A stretch of DNA of 64,000 bases from Lithodes maja (GCA_037953745.1 JBAKBP010003200.1:62001-126000), one strand, 5' to 3'; shown: positions 8,490 through 19,377, numbered from the stretch's first letter. The notes: generated by a model not told the origin, from the sequence alone. A program made the numbers and translations.

Positions 8490-11400
8490 CTACCCAGGAT
8501 CATATACCCCTGAACGACCACATGCAACCTCGTTGTCACAACCGGCAATATGGCTTATGTCCAGGTTATATACCAATAACCTTAGTGACCACCTGGTCAG
8601 CCTCATATTCCGATTGTGAAACGGGTCCAAGATCTTGAGAGGGTAATGATCTGGGTAAACTACACCGACCGGACCATAGGCTGGAACATAGATCTCGAAA
8701 TGCCCCAGCGCATCATTGTCCTTTTCACTTTCATTCATCAGGCTCTGACACGTTGCTGGTGCATTCTTAAGTCCGTAGGGCATAACATTGCACTGGTAGG
8801 TACTCCCGTCCACAACAAAACCACATACCTCTTTAGCGCGCTCGGACAAAGTTACACGCAACGACCACTCACGACATTCCTTATCCCTCAGATCCTTCGT
8901 CCACACGTAATCCAGCTCTGCTTGCACCATAGGCTGTCGAGCAGGATTTATACGGCAGGGAATTAAACTGAGCCTTGCACTATCTCCAGCCTGCATGTCG
9001 GATTCTACCCCGTACCTCAGGCCTGGAGAAGCAACAAACATGCGAAAGTACTGCCATAGCCTAGTAAATAACTGCCTTGCACTGTCTCCACGAACAACAT
9101 GCCTTGTGCCCTCCCACAACCCAGCCGAGACCGCAGCTTCTAACCTGTAGTCTCCCTCCTTCTCCACCTTCGTCCCTAGAACAGCCAGGTCATGAGAGGG
9201 ACAATCAGTACCACCCGTGCAGTCACTCCCACAGTTCATTATAGCTAAGGCTTCCCCGCCGATACCGTACATGCGCACCCCCACATTCCTTGTGACGACA
9301 TCTGCCTGCGCAGCATCACCGCTTTTAGCGACATGGCCAGATACAGTCGGTCTGTGGTAGGGCTGTTGCATTAGACTAGAGCAGCATTGGGAGGCTATGT
9401 GACGACCGGGCACTGCGATACCACAGCCGACCCTACCAATCTGCTCAATGTCCTCCTTTTGACCACCACCCTTGGCAGCCATGGGTCGACCCTGACCTGG
9501 CAACCATGCCAAGGCCTCGTCGCCCACCTTAAACCACCGAAACAACGAGGCTAACGGTCTTTTAACAGTCACATGACCTGCCTGCGGAACATCTCGCACC
9601 GCCCGAGTTGTGAGACTCAGGGGCTCGGCACGACCAGTGGGGTATGAACCGAGCTGGTGCTGGAGTGCTGCACACTGCTGCTCAGGCAGGTGCTCTAGCA
9701 CTTCCACAGCCACCAGACTCGTGTCCCCCGCCCACTGCTTCGCCGAGACATGACAATCCCTACTCTCCTCCACCTGTGCCCTACTGCCCCCCTCTCCTTC
9801 TCCACCTTGGCCGCGGCAGACCAACGCAGGGACAGTAGGCTGCTCAGGTGGTTGCCTCACAAACTCCTCCAACAGGTTCACATGACATGCTTCCCCGTCC
9901 TCGTGTTTAATCTCGACAGCACCATTACCACACTTCTGAACTTCCGGATCCTCCAACTGCAGTTTACAAATATCTGAGGGAACCAACCTGTCTAGATGCT
10001 TCCGAAGCAACCCAAGTCCTTCCCCAATATCAAACTGAGCAACCCTTTTTTCTCTCCGTGTGCAACGTTGCTGCCCCGGAGTCTCTTCCGGCCCTACCTC
10101 CTCACTAACTGTGACAGGTCCTGGGGCCTCTCCAGACTCCAACATAGGTGCCAATACTAAATCACCCAGGAGAGCCGCCGAGTCAAAACTCTTAAAACCA
10201 ACTCCAGCTTTAGCCTCCTCCTGTTGATCGTTCCTCTGCTGGTCTGAAGACGGAGGACTAGGCTGTGACACTTTATCTGCCCGAGCTCGGGTGACAACAC
10301 ACGCCATGGGATGTGTCTGGCACCGCTCGACCCACTCTTGCTCTTCCCTACTCACGTCGGCCGTCCTCTCGGCAACGACTAAGGGTAGAACCTCAGAAGC
10401 GGGCATTGCAAAGTCGTTGCCGAGAAGAAGGTCGACGCCCTCCACTGGCAGTTTCTCCACAATCCCAACATCCAATTCACGTGCCACACCATCCACCTCC
10501 AACTCCAACCGCACCAGCGGGTATGACCGAGTTGCATTAATACCCTGCACCACTACCACCCGAGCCGCATTTATAGGGTAGCCAGTCAAATTGTTCATCA
10601 GAGTCTGGGAAGCACCTGTATCACGCAAGACCTCTACTCCATGCTTGCGCCCCGCCCACATCACGCAACCCCGTCCTCTATGGTCGCAAAAAACATCCTG
10701 AGCAGGGTTCGAGCCTCTCAGGTGTTTCTGCATTGGCTGTGCCTCAGCCTCTGACGAACTGCCCCGGGCAAACTCAGAAGACTTCGGAGACACACCAATG
10801 TTGCAGGCCAAAGACACAGCTGCTGTAGGTGGTTTGCTAGGACAGACTCTTGCAAAGTGCCCCTTTTCATGACAAAGATAACACTCCAACTCCCCTCTGG
10901 GCTTCCCTTGGTACTGGGAAGGGCCCGGCCCCTTCTTAAATGGGACGGTGTTAGTCTTGTGGTCAGTCTTGGTATCATAGCTCTTGTACTTGTTTGCATA
11001 ATGTATATCACTAACTCGGGGGGGTGGGGTGTCACGCCCCTTGTTACCTGCCTCACTACGCTGGGCAGACCCGCACCCACGAATTAATGATAGCCGGAGG
11101 TCAGCCATCTCAGCTGCCTCCTGTAGAGTTTTAGGGTTCTTTTCTTTAATAGTTAAAGTCATATCTGCACCAGTACACTTATAAAACTGCTCGAGCAGAA
11201 ACAGCTCAGTCAACTGTTCGGCCGTCTCAGCTTTCTCAGAACGTGTCCAGTTAGCAAGTGCATCTTTTAAGTCCCGGGCATGTTCAAGAAAGGTCGCCTC
11301 CCTAGTCTTCGTAACACCCCGAAACTTCAATCGATATGTTTCTGGTTGCAACTCGTATGCCCGTAGGACAGCTCTCTTCAATACTGGGTAGTCAATGCAA

Positions 11401-12305
11401 GACTCTAAAGGCAGTGCATCATAAGCCTTCAGACCCTTACCCGTAAGTCTTGAGGAGACCAGAGCTGCCCACTTCTCTTCAGGCCAATTATGCTCCCTAC
11501 ACTTCTTCTCAAAACGATTAAAAAATTCTGTGACTTCAGTTTCACTAAATGCCGGCACCAATTTGACTAAGTGAGACAAGGACTGTTCTCTTACTTGGCC
11601 CTCCCGGCCCATCCGAATCCCTGTCGACTCTGCACGAGTCTTATCTAAGTCTATCTGAGCACAATATTTCTCGGAGTCGTATCTAAGCTCAGCCTCGTGC
11701 CTCCTGACCTCAATCTCATGCCTCCTAGTCTCATTCTCCTGCCTCCTAGACTCAGCCTCAATCTCCTGCTTCCTAGCCTCATTCTTCGCCTCAATCTCCT
11801 GCTTCCTAGCCTCATTCTCCATTTTAGCAAGCTCGAGTTTAAATATCATCTCAGGAGACAGGCCGGAAGAGGGAGCTGCCACTACTGAAGGAGGGGGGGC
11901 AAGAACTGGGGAACCACCATACGCACCGCCCGAGGGCACTCCAATCTTCCAATGCTCATCCCTCTGTGGGAGAGTGCTAACCTCCGGCAACTGAGTGGAC
12001 GGCACTGTGGGAGTCGAGTGAGAGGGGATCTGGGGAGGAACCCCCCCAAACGCCCTCTCCTCCGAAACCCCATGTCGCCCACGCAACACCCAGGAAATCA
12101 GCTCCCCCTTGGACATCCCTCCTACATTGGATAGACCCAAAACCTTGGCTATCAGGTGCAAGCCATAAACATTCACCCCAGTCAGCCTCTCCTCCGTCAC
12201 GTGGTACTGCTTACTCACAAAAAGTCTAGCATCCTCCTCACTAGTTACTAACGGCACCTCCTCACATAGCATCTCTCGCTCCTCGTCAGTACTAGGGCCC
12301 GACAT
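8490..12305 (-). CDS. Element B gag-protease ORF with integrase and RT core deleted
   Basis: An uninterrupted 1271-aa frame from the ATG at 12305. It holds a charged coiled coil with repeated ARKQEIEA-type units (plus coordinates about 11680-11830), SCAN-like capsid, CCHC knuckle (475-488, CYLCHEKGHFARVC), and protease with DTG from Asp562. At about residue 805 the sequence jumps from the post-protease region straight to the integrase tail (CHVNLLEEF), skipping the whole HHCC-DDE domain. The IN-RT linker motif survives (CHVSAKQWAG). Beyond are scrambled remnants: a piece resembling the GPY region, an RT strip (SERAKEVCGFVV to NAPATCQ, about 1146-1189) without YLDD, and the last part of RNase H (about 1199-1271). 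Frame retention despite this loss is notable. Gag and protease are probably functional; the rest is not. Confidence 0.88.
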   Translation of the reverse strand: MSGPSTDEEREMLCEEVPLVTSEEDARLFVSKQYHVTEERLTGVNVYGLHLIAKVLGLSNVGGMSKGELISWVLRGRHGVSEERAFGGVPPQIPSHSTPTVPSTQLPEVSTLPQRDEHWKIGVPSGGAYGGSPVLAPPPSVVAAPSSGLSPEMIFKLELAKMENEARKQEIEAKNEARKQEIEAESRRQENETRRHEIEVRRHEAELRYDSEKYCAQIDLDKTRAESTGIRMGREGQVREQSLSHLVKLVPAFSETEVTEFFNRFEKKCREHNWPEEKWAALVSSRLTGKGLKAYDALPLESCIDYPVLKRAVLRAYELQPETYRLKFRGVTKTREATFLEHARDLKDALANWTRSEKAETAEQLTELFLLEQFYKCTGADMTLTIKEKNPKTLQEAAEMADLRLSLIRGCGSAQRSEAGNKGRDTPPPRVSDIHYANKYKSYDTKTDHKTNTVPFKKGPGPSQYQGKPRGELECYLCHEKGHFARVCPSKPPTAAVSLACNIGVSPKSSEFARGSSSEAEAQPMQKHLRGSNPAQDVFCDHRGRGCVMWAGRKHGVEVLRDTGASQTLMNNLTGYPINAARVVVVQGINATRSYPLVRLELEVDGVARELDVGIVEKLPVEGVDLLLGNDFAMPASEVLPLVVAERTADVSREEQEWVERCQTHPMACVVTRARADKVSQPSPPSSDQQRNDQQEEAKAGVGFKSFDSAALLGDLVLAPMLESGEAPGPVTVSEEVGPEETPGQQRCTRREKRVAQFDIGEGLGLLRKHLDRLVPSDICKLQLEDPEVQKCGNGAVEIKHEDGEACHVNLLEEFVRQPPEQPTVPALVCRGQGGEGEGGSRAQVEESRDCHVSAKQWAGDTSLVAVEVLEHLPEQQCAALQHQLGSYPTGRAEPLSLTTRAVRDVPQAGHVTVKRPLASLFRWFKVGDEALAWLPGQGRPMAAKGGGQKEDIEQIGRVGCGIAVPGRHIASQCCSSLMQQPYHRPTVSGHVAKSGDAAQADVVTRNVGVRMYGIGGEALAIMNCGSDCTGGTDCPSHDLAVLGTKVEKEGDYRLEAAVSAGLWEGTRHVVRGDSARQLFTRLWQYFRMFVASPGLRYGVESDMQAGDSARLSLIPCRINPARQPMVQAELDYVWTKDLRDKECREWSLRVTLSERAKEVCGFVVDGSTYQCNVMPYGLKNAPATCQSLMNESEKDNDALGHFEIYVPAYGPVGVVYPDHYPLKILDPFHNRNMRLTRWSLRLLVYNLDISHIAGCDNEVACGRSGVYDPG
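10365..10427 (-). other. Conserved 16-bp inverted repeat in protease coding sequence (B)
   Basis: The same arms as in element A, at plus coordinates 10365-10380 and 10412-10427, again with a 31-nt spacer. It lies inside the tract that B shares with A almost base for base. Confidence 0.7.
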
Positions 12306-12500
12306 ACTGAAGTTCACCAAAAAATTCTCGAGACAAAAGTGTTAAACTCCCTTATGCAAGCACTAATTACTAAATTAACTGGAGTCTCTTAAATGCTCTC
12401 CTAATTGCCTTACAAAAAAAAATATTCTTCAATATGTACGCTAAAGTACGAACAAACAAATGTTGTACAACTCTGCAAAAAATTATACTGTTCACAAAAT

Positions 12501-12517
12501 CCTAAGCAAGGTCGCCA
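12501..12517 (-). promoter_or_regulatory. Element B primer binding site
   Basis: Minus-strand TGGCGACCTTGCTTAGG, two bases inside the B 5' LTR (12520). It shares TGGCGACC with the other families, so the same primer tRNA is likely. Confidence 0.7.
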
Positions 12518-12519
12518 TT

Positions 12520-14356
12520 TGTTACGACCGGGCACTCAGGTACACTAGGGCTCTTACACAGGACTCGACTATGGCTCGTTGCCACAACGGAAAACACACG
12601 ATCCCAACCCCAGAGTACTGCCAGCCGAACAAAAAACGCCACTACCCTCCAGAGTTCTATCTGCTATAACGGGGTATACAAGAACTCGGTACTAGCGTTT
12701 CACACAACAGACTAATAACAAGACGGGAGTTATCTAGTCTGGTCAACAATCAAACAAAGAAGAAAGTACTACAACACTAAAGAATAGTGTTGGCCGAAGC
12801 CGAAGTAATCCACCCTTGAACTAAGAACTTAAGAAGTCCTCCACCCTCTACTTCGGATCGGCACTATTACGTTACGTTAAACAATAGTCCTCGAGCATCA
12901 AGCAAGGAATCTTCTGATAAGTTAGATGCTTCTCGAATACTCATAAGAAGTAAGTATCGGATTTTGAACAGCAATTTAATGAATAACTCACTGGTAATTA
13001 AAGGCTTTAAATTGACATAAGAAGAATTATAAGAATAAGCAATAGGATATGGCAAACATTAAGAAGAAGTACTCCGACAATGCACTGGCAATAGCCTACT
13101 AAGATTGTGCTCGTGGGCCACTAATCTCTGAAGTAGCTAAGCGTGCCACACATGAAATCAATAGTGCTTAAACAATAATATACATAAGGAGAAGCTTCAA
13201 TACTATGCTGTATCTGCTGGTCGAGCAAAGTCTAGCTGGGATATCTAAGGTTAAGAGACAATGGCTGAGCAAGCGGCTCGTAGCCTAGCGAGGTCCTTAA
13301 GACTGTGCGGCCAAATTACGGTAATTGACGGGATGCTCTCTTGAGAGATCCAGATCACTAGTATCTGGTTCTCTCCTGGCGATCCTCTCAAAGTCAAGCA
13401 AATGAGATAGCACAGTGTTGGGTGGCACAGGCAAAAGCCCTCACTCGCAACACAGTGCTAAACTCCCACGGTACACAATCAAAAAGACCCCCTAGGCTTC
13501 CCACGTCTCCGTTGCAATTGTGCTGGTTCAACCAACCTAGCACTCATAGGAAATCACAACTCGAGGAACCCTATCCCAGTCTAGCATTACCTAAACCAGC
13601 AGAAAACAGGAACATGAATAATAGTACACAGGGAAATACATATACGAGTGCAACAAACATCAATCAATCCTATTCTAGTTAACCCTTCCAAAAATAGGCT
13701 ATCTAACAGGCACTTATCTCGTGAGAACTCAAGCGATAATACTTTGGCTGACTAAATCTGCACCAAAGGGGTCATTGAGGTTATAAACAGGGACGAGAAG
13801 AGAAGAAGATAGGCTGTTCAGAGAGTAGAGAAAGTTCACATCAGTCGGAAGAATATGGATAGTTGCAAGGGATATGAGAGGTCGCTTTGCCTGATGAGTT
13901 CTGATCTAAAAATGGCGAGACCTCCCTTTTTATACTCGGCCCCGTAGCGAGCATAACGGCAATCATGACGTCACATTCGCTCTCTCAATCTGGGATCGAC
14001 AAAGAACTTCCCACGCGCTGAAAGGGAGGAAGGGAGGAAGGGAGGAGGAAGGAGGGAATTAGGCCTACCGGCCCGCGTGGCGTACTCACTAATCCCACGC
14101 CACGTAATATCTCTCCTCTCATCATTACATACAAGTCCCACACACAATACTTATATCTAATGATATAAAATAGAACTCGTTGACTTAGAAGAAAACAAAA
14201 TACATAATGATAATACTTATAGTACAACGGTTCACATAAACTGAGTTAGGAAACTCTACACAGACTACAGCCAAAGTTCCTGCCCTGACGATCCTAGCGA
14301 GAGTGGGGCCTGACTGGGCGTTCTGTACAGCATGCTCATACTCGACATGCGTCACA
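12520..14356 (-). repeat. Element B 5' LTR (right copy)
   Basis: 1837 bp, the copy that would drive transcription of the B frame. It is identical to the left LTR except for one substitution (position 12990, C here and T in the left copy) and one extra 8-bp unit near 14030-14045. Ends are TGTGACGC and CGTAACA on the minus strand. Confidence 0.92.
13925..13973 (-). promoter_or_regulatory. Element B LTR core promoter: CRE plus TATA box
   Basis: On the minus strand a palindromic TGACGTCA (13973-13966) lies about 31 bp upstream of TATAAAAAGG (13934-13925). A TCAGAACTCATC segment lies about 30 bp further on and could be the start site. The solo LTR D keeps the TATA (TATAAAAG at 22988-22981) but has AACGTGAA where the CRE would be. 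Activity is inferred from motif spacing only. Confidence 0.6.
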
Positions 14357-15498
14357 CTCTGCAGCCCAAACCTGATGGAAAAGTTCGGTTCTGCATTGAC
14401 TTTAGGCGGTTGAACGGGTTGACCCCCACCAATGCATATCCTCTTCCCCGGGTGGATGACAGTGTGGATAAGATCGGGAAAGCAAGGTACTTGACCAAGG
14501 TAGACCTCGTCAAAGGCTACTGGCAAGTACCACTGTCTGAGCGGGCTAAAGAGGTGTGCGGGTTTGTGGTGGATGGCAGTACTTACCGTTGCAACGTGAT
14601 GCCATATGGTCTGAAAAATGCACCGGCCACTTTCCAGAGCTTAATGAACGACATCGTAGCAGACATCCCAAACTGTACTGTCTACCTTGATGACGTGATC
14701 ATTTATGACAACGATTTCCAAAGTCACTGTGAGCACATAGAAGCCTTATTTAGTCAACTTAGTAAAGCAGGCTTGGTGGTTAATCTAGGCAAGTGTGACT
14801 TTGTGCAAGCCACGGTTCAGTATCTGGGGTTTGTGGTTGGGTTAGGGCAGGTGAGCCCGCCCCAACAGAAGATACAGGCTATCGACTTGTTCCCCAGGCC
14901 GACCACCAAGCGGCAGATCATGAGATTTTTGGGCATCATTGGGTATTACCGCCGCTTTATAAGAGGCTATTCTACTGTGTTAGCTCCTTTGACAGATCTA
15001 TTAGCCAAAGATAAAAAGTTCCGCTGGGCACCTGAGTGTGAGCAGGCGTTTCGAGTAGTTAAACACCTTTTATGCACTCACCCTATCCTCAGGGCCCCGG
15101 ACTTTGAACGACCATTTCAGTTGGCGACTGATGCCAGCGGAGTAGGGGCTGGTGCCGTACTTTTGCAGACAGACGAGGAAGGTCTTGAGCATCCAGTCAG
15201 TTTCTTTTCAAAGAAATTTAATTCAGCACAGAAAAACTATTCGGTTGTTGAAAAGGAACTGCTAGCAATCGTGTTAGCGCTCAGACACTTTGAGGTCTAT
15301 GTTCCTGTCTATGGGCCAGTCGTGGTAGTGTATACCGACCACCACCCGCTTAAATTCCTCAATCAATTCCACAACCGGAATATGAGGCTGACCAGATGGT
15401 CGCTCATGTTGCAAGAGTACAACTTAGACATTCTTCATATTGCCGGTTGTGAGAATGTGATTGCGGACTGTTTGTCGCGGGTGGAGGATCCGGGGTAG
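14357..15498 (+). pseudogene. Element A reverse transcriptase and RNase H, C-terminal piece
   Basis: The RT of element A resumes right after the B insertion. Visible motifs are VRFCIDFRRLN, LVKGYWQVPL, MPYGLKNAPATFQ and the catalytic YLDD at 14683-14694. A connection region and RNase H follow (LATDASG near 15124, EKELLAIVLA near 15254, YTDHHPLKF near 15331, final IADCLSR). The frame is open to its own stop at 15498, so only the frameshift near 6045 and the B insertion disable it. There is no integrase or env after RNase H. Confidence 0.9.
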
Positions 15499-16001
15499 AC
15501 TACCACAGTATGTTGGTATAGCCTCCTGTCTTGGCTCGCGGTGTATTTTTGCACTGGTGCTTGTTGGCTCTCGTGTGTAGCATCAGCGTAGGGTCGCAGG
15601 GCAGGAGTTGTTGGCTTTGATTAGAAGAAAATTAGGCTACATCTATAGTAGCCGCCAAAAACAACATTAAAATAAAATATGAAAAATTAAATAAAAAACT
15701 CTTTCTTTTTTATAATTAATTTTAAGATAATACTGTAGCTGAGTACTGAGTGCAGATGATTTTCCCTCAGTAGGCTGTGCTTCTTAAAGCTCGCTCTGGG
15801 AGCACAATGTTATGAATTAATGTATTATATTTGGGAAGGGTGATAAGATTTTTTTTATATATAAATGTTGTTGAATTTTTTTTTGAGGAGACTGAGCTTG
15901 CATTCCATGAGTGGCAAAGTGGTTAGGAGTGGCAGATTCTAGCGATATTCTGCCTGTTCAGATATGGGCTAATGGTTGAGTGTCCCATATCTTGGGGGGG
16001 G
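15499..16001 (+). other. Element A 3' untranslated region, PPT hairpin and polypurine tract
   Basis: About 500 bp, AT-rich, no coding potential. It includes TGGCAAAGTGG (15912-15922), which fits an RNA polymerase III A-box pattern but has no convincing B box. A perfect 9-bp hairpin AGATATGGG / CCCATATCT (15960-15968 / 15984-15992) abuts the polypurine tract CTTGGGGGGGG (15991-16001). Confidence 0.75.
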
Positions 16002-17710
16002 TGTGACGCCTCCCGGCGTTAGCAGAATGGTTGCGTGGGGCATTGCAGCTCGCTAGCGCTCGCCAGGATGGGGAGATGGGCTACAGTTGTCCTAGAATGA
16101 TCTGCTTTATGTAATTAGTGTCGTGTTGCCACAGACAGTCTAGAAATGGTCCTTGTTTTGGTCTGTGACCCGCGCCTTATATTTTATATTCGCTATAATA
16201 TAAATGTTGCTTGTGTGGGAGGCGAGCGAGAGAGGGTGAGGGAGTACACCTGGCAGCGGGGTGAGCTATGACGCGGCTCGCTTGGGCGCTGACGGCGTTG
16301 GCGGCCGGGTGGTCAACTAGTCCCTTCCCATCGCGGCCTCGTGTTCTTTACCAGCTTAGAGCTTGCCTGACACGCGTATCGCCTACATCCTTTGCAATTC
16401 TGTCCCCCATACTCGCCACTTTGCATACTATTTCTCTCTCTCGACTTCTCCTTTCTCATTCTCTAATCTTTATTAAACTCAACATCCCTTCTGGTTTCAG
16501 CATAGACGTTCACCGTCGACCAGTCGTATTGTACGCGAAGCTCTCAGAGATTTCCATGTATTAGGTTAAGGAGGTATTAGGCTTTATTGAGGTTTTTGAG
16601 AGACGGACTTTTCCGTATGTGTCCTCTCTCGGGAAGGTTGTAGACCGGTATATGTCTCCCTGGCAAGGTGTTGAGTGATTCTGCTTGGTTATCTAAAGCT
16701 AGACTGGGGGTAAGGTTACTGTGTCGGTGTCTCCGATGTGTGCAGTGTTAGCTAAGCCCTGCACGACATCGACAGGTACTGTGGGAGCCTAAGTTGTCTT
16801 CGGGTGGGTTTACTTTGCGAGCACAGCGCTGTGGTGTGAGAGGGCCATAGCCTATCCCTCACAACATAGTGCTGCCTCTTTGTGTTGACTTCTGAGGGAT
16901 CGCCAGGATAGAACTAGGTACTAGAGACCTAGATTTATCAAGAGAGCATCCCCGTCATATAACGTAATCGTCATTATCCCACCTTCGGACAACGTTAGGC
17001 TACGAGCCGCATGCTCGCCCATTGTTGCCCTGCCTTGATACCCCAGCTAGACTTTATTAACCGAGCAGACACTGGTTAGAGATAAGCCCCCATTATTATA
17101 TGTATGCAGCATTATTATTCACTGCACTTTTGAGCCGAGGTTGTTGTTGAGTTGCACAACCCTAGTAGGCTGTTGCGTTGTGTCACGAAGCATTTCTTTA
17201 GTTGTCGAGCATTACTACCTTTGCGCAGTCTTTATTATTCGCCTGCCTATTATTACTATATGTCCTAGTATTTATTGTGACCCGTATTCTGCATTATAAT
17301 TGTTCAAGATTCTTTACGAACATCTTCCCAGCATCAGACTTATTTCAGAAGTTTCCAGTTGATGTTGCAGGACTAGCATTGCACTTTCTTTAATACAGGA
17401 GTGCCAGTTATTTGAGTATCTACCGTAACGTTAATTAATCACGTTAACTATCTTTTCTTTGTGTACCCTAATCGAGTAATCTTTTACTGTTTGAGAATAG
17501 GCTGTTTCATCGAGCGTCAGCCTAGTGTGTGTGCACCAGTTACCGAGTCATAGGATACCTCGTTGTCCAGGCACGACTCAGGGCGGTAATGGTGTTTTGT
17601 TTTCCAGTGTTTAAGGTAGGGGTTGGATCTAGTGTTACCGTTGTTGCATTTTGCCATTATCTAGTCCAATGTTGAAGAGCCCTGTGTCTTTGAGAACCTG
17701 AATCGTAACA
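16002..17710 (+). repeat. Element A 3' LTR
   Basis: 1709 bp, TGTGACGCC to CGTAACA. It pairs with 263-1971. About 15-17 scattered differences by eye place A's insertion earlier than B's, which agrees with B being inside A. Confidence 0.92.
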
Positions 17711-19377
17711 CTTCCGCCAAACAAGACGGGGTTAGGGTGCTTGGCGGTGGGTGGCTAACTAATAAGGATATGTTATAGGTTAATTGCCGCGGAAGTAGCC
17801 CTGCATTGGTTACGAAACGCGAGGCTCTAAGTCTAACCGCGAGTGTGTTCGATCCTCTAGGAGTGTTGCTACCGGTAACCATCCGGGCACGGAGGTTCGT
17901 ACCGGACTTGTGGAGATTAGAGTGTGGGTGGGATGTCCCCATTCCAGATGACATGAGAGCTAACTGGCAGGGTATTTATAACGATATGATAGATAGTACA
18001 GGTATCATGTTTCCCCATCAGGTCACTAATTCTAAGAGGGTTATGCTGCACCTATTTAGTGACGCTAGCTCAGTAGCATATGGTGTAGCGGCCTATGCGG
18101 TTGGTGATGAGGTGAGTAGGTTAGTAATGGCCAAAGCTAAGGTGGCGCCTATTAAGTCCCTCACCATACCTAAGATGGAGTTGACTGCTGTTCTTCTCGC
18201 AGCTCGTCTCGCATGTTATATATGTGAGGCCTACGCGGACGAGCTGATTATAGAGAATGTACACCTCTGGTCGGACAGCCAGATAACCCTATGCTGGTTG
18301 TCTAGTAAAAAGATTTTGCCTATATATGTTCAAAATAGAGTTGATGAGATAAAGTCATTAGTCCCCGGCGCTCATTTTCGTTATTTGTCCACAGGGGACA
18401 ACCCCAGTGATCTAGTTACCAGAGGGATTTCATATGTGTCCTTAGTTGCTTCTTCGCTTTGGTGGGGAGGGCCCACATGGCTACCTCACCAAATGCTATG
18501 GCCTGATCATGGCCCAATAGGGGGCTCATTAGGAGGGGACACCACTGTGGGTTGTAACATGAGTCAAGAAGGAACCCTGTCATTGCCGGTACCTACTGCC
18601 CCTACTGCCATATTGAATTGGGACCGGTATGGCTCATATATGAAGTCATGGCATGTAATAGCATGGGTCCTTAGGTTTATTAGGACTCTTAAAGAGAAGA
18701 CGCAAGGGAACTATCAGGCAAAACCGGCATACCTGACGGTGCCGGAATTAAAAGCAGCAGAGTCAGCCATGATTAAGGTAGCTCAGAGAGAAGCTTACTC
18801 TGAAGAACACCACTATTTGTTAAAAGGACAGGGCACACCAAGCAATATAGTGAAGCAGTTAGGCCTCTATATGGAGGGAGGCATGATACGCTGTAGAGGT
18901 AGGCTACACTTTTCAGCTTTACATGATAGCGCCAAGGACCCTATCCTTATCCCTAATAAACATTGTATAGCCATTCTCCTTAGTAATTACTGCCACAAAG
19001 TGTGTAACCATAGTGGTGTTAATTATATTGTGAATTACATAAGGCAAAGATGGTGGATCCCCAAGATTAGACAGGTAGTAAAGAAAGCCTTAAGGGGATG
19101 TATCATCTGCAAGAGATTGCAAGGTACATCATACCGTGCTGTACAGGCCCCTCCATTGCCGGAGTTTAGGGTTCAGGAAGTGTGTCCTTTCCAGGTAACG
19201 GGGGTTGACACAGGTGCCTTGCCAGTAAAAGAGAAGGGGGGTACTGTAAGTAAACTATATTTAGTCTTATTCACCTGTGCAGTTACTAGAGCGGTCCATG
19301 TAGAAATGGTGTCTAACCTCTCTTGCGAATCATTTTTGCATGCGTTCCGTAGGTTTAGTAGCAGGAGATTACCCTGA
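17711..19377 (+). pseudogene. BEL/Pao RNase H and integrase (BEL1, downstream half, part 1)
   Basis: Continues the BEL1 pol interrupted at 262. The lead-in carries an in-frame TAG near 17776, then an open frame from 17806. RT tail: VFDPLGVLLPVTI. Pao-type RNase H: HLFSDASSVAYG, KMELTAV, WSDSQITL, NPSDLVTRG. Integrase zinc finger: CHKVCNHSGVNY, then CIICKRLQG; core start TGVD. The core lacks the Tyr that BEL2 has after GVD (a 3-nt loss). The frame shifts by one nt near 19363, inside HAFRRF. Homology with the minus-strand BEL2 (60190-61300) supports every domain. It is decayed and inactive. Confidence 0.88.

Larger units (their letters stand above)
6176..14356 (-). mobile_element. Element B: very young non-autonomous Gmr1-like element nested in A
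   Basis: Minus-strand LTR retrotransposon, flanked by CTCT (6172-6175 and 14357-14360). Its LTRs are 1829 bp (left) and 1837 bp (right). By eye they differ by one substitution and an 8-bp unit in a GGGAGGAA-type run, so the insertion is very recent. It has a PBS, a PPT and one long frame. Integrase, the RT palm and most of RNase H are missing, so it cannot have copied itself. Mobilisation by a full-length relative is inferred. It interrupts the RT of element A. Confidence 0.92.
263..17710 (+). mobile_element. Element A: Gmr1-like Ty3/gypsy retrotransposon with nested element B
   Basis: Complete LTR retrotransposon boundaries are visible. The 5' LTR (263-1971) and 3' LTR (16002-17710) are both 1709 bp and differ at roughly 1-1.5% of sites by eye. 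The 4-bp duplication CTTC lies at 259-262 and 17711-17714. Inside are a primer binding site, gag-protease-integrase, an RT split by element B (6176-14356), RNase H, a 3' untranslated part and a polypurine tract. Integrase lies before RT, as in Gmr1-like elements. A is inserted in the BEL1 pol. Lesions: the 5' LTR terminus is mutated, there is a 2-nt frameshift near 6042-6050, the protease motif is Asp-Ala-Gly, and B interrupts RT. Confidence 0.9.
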
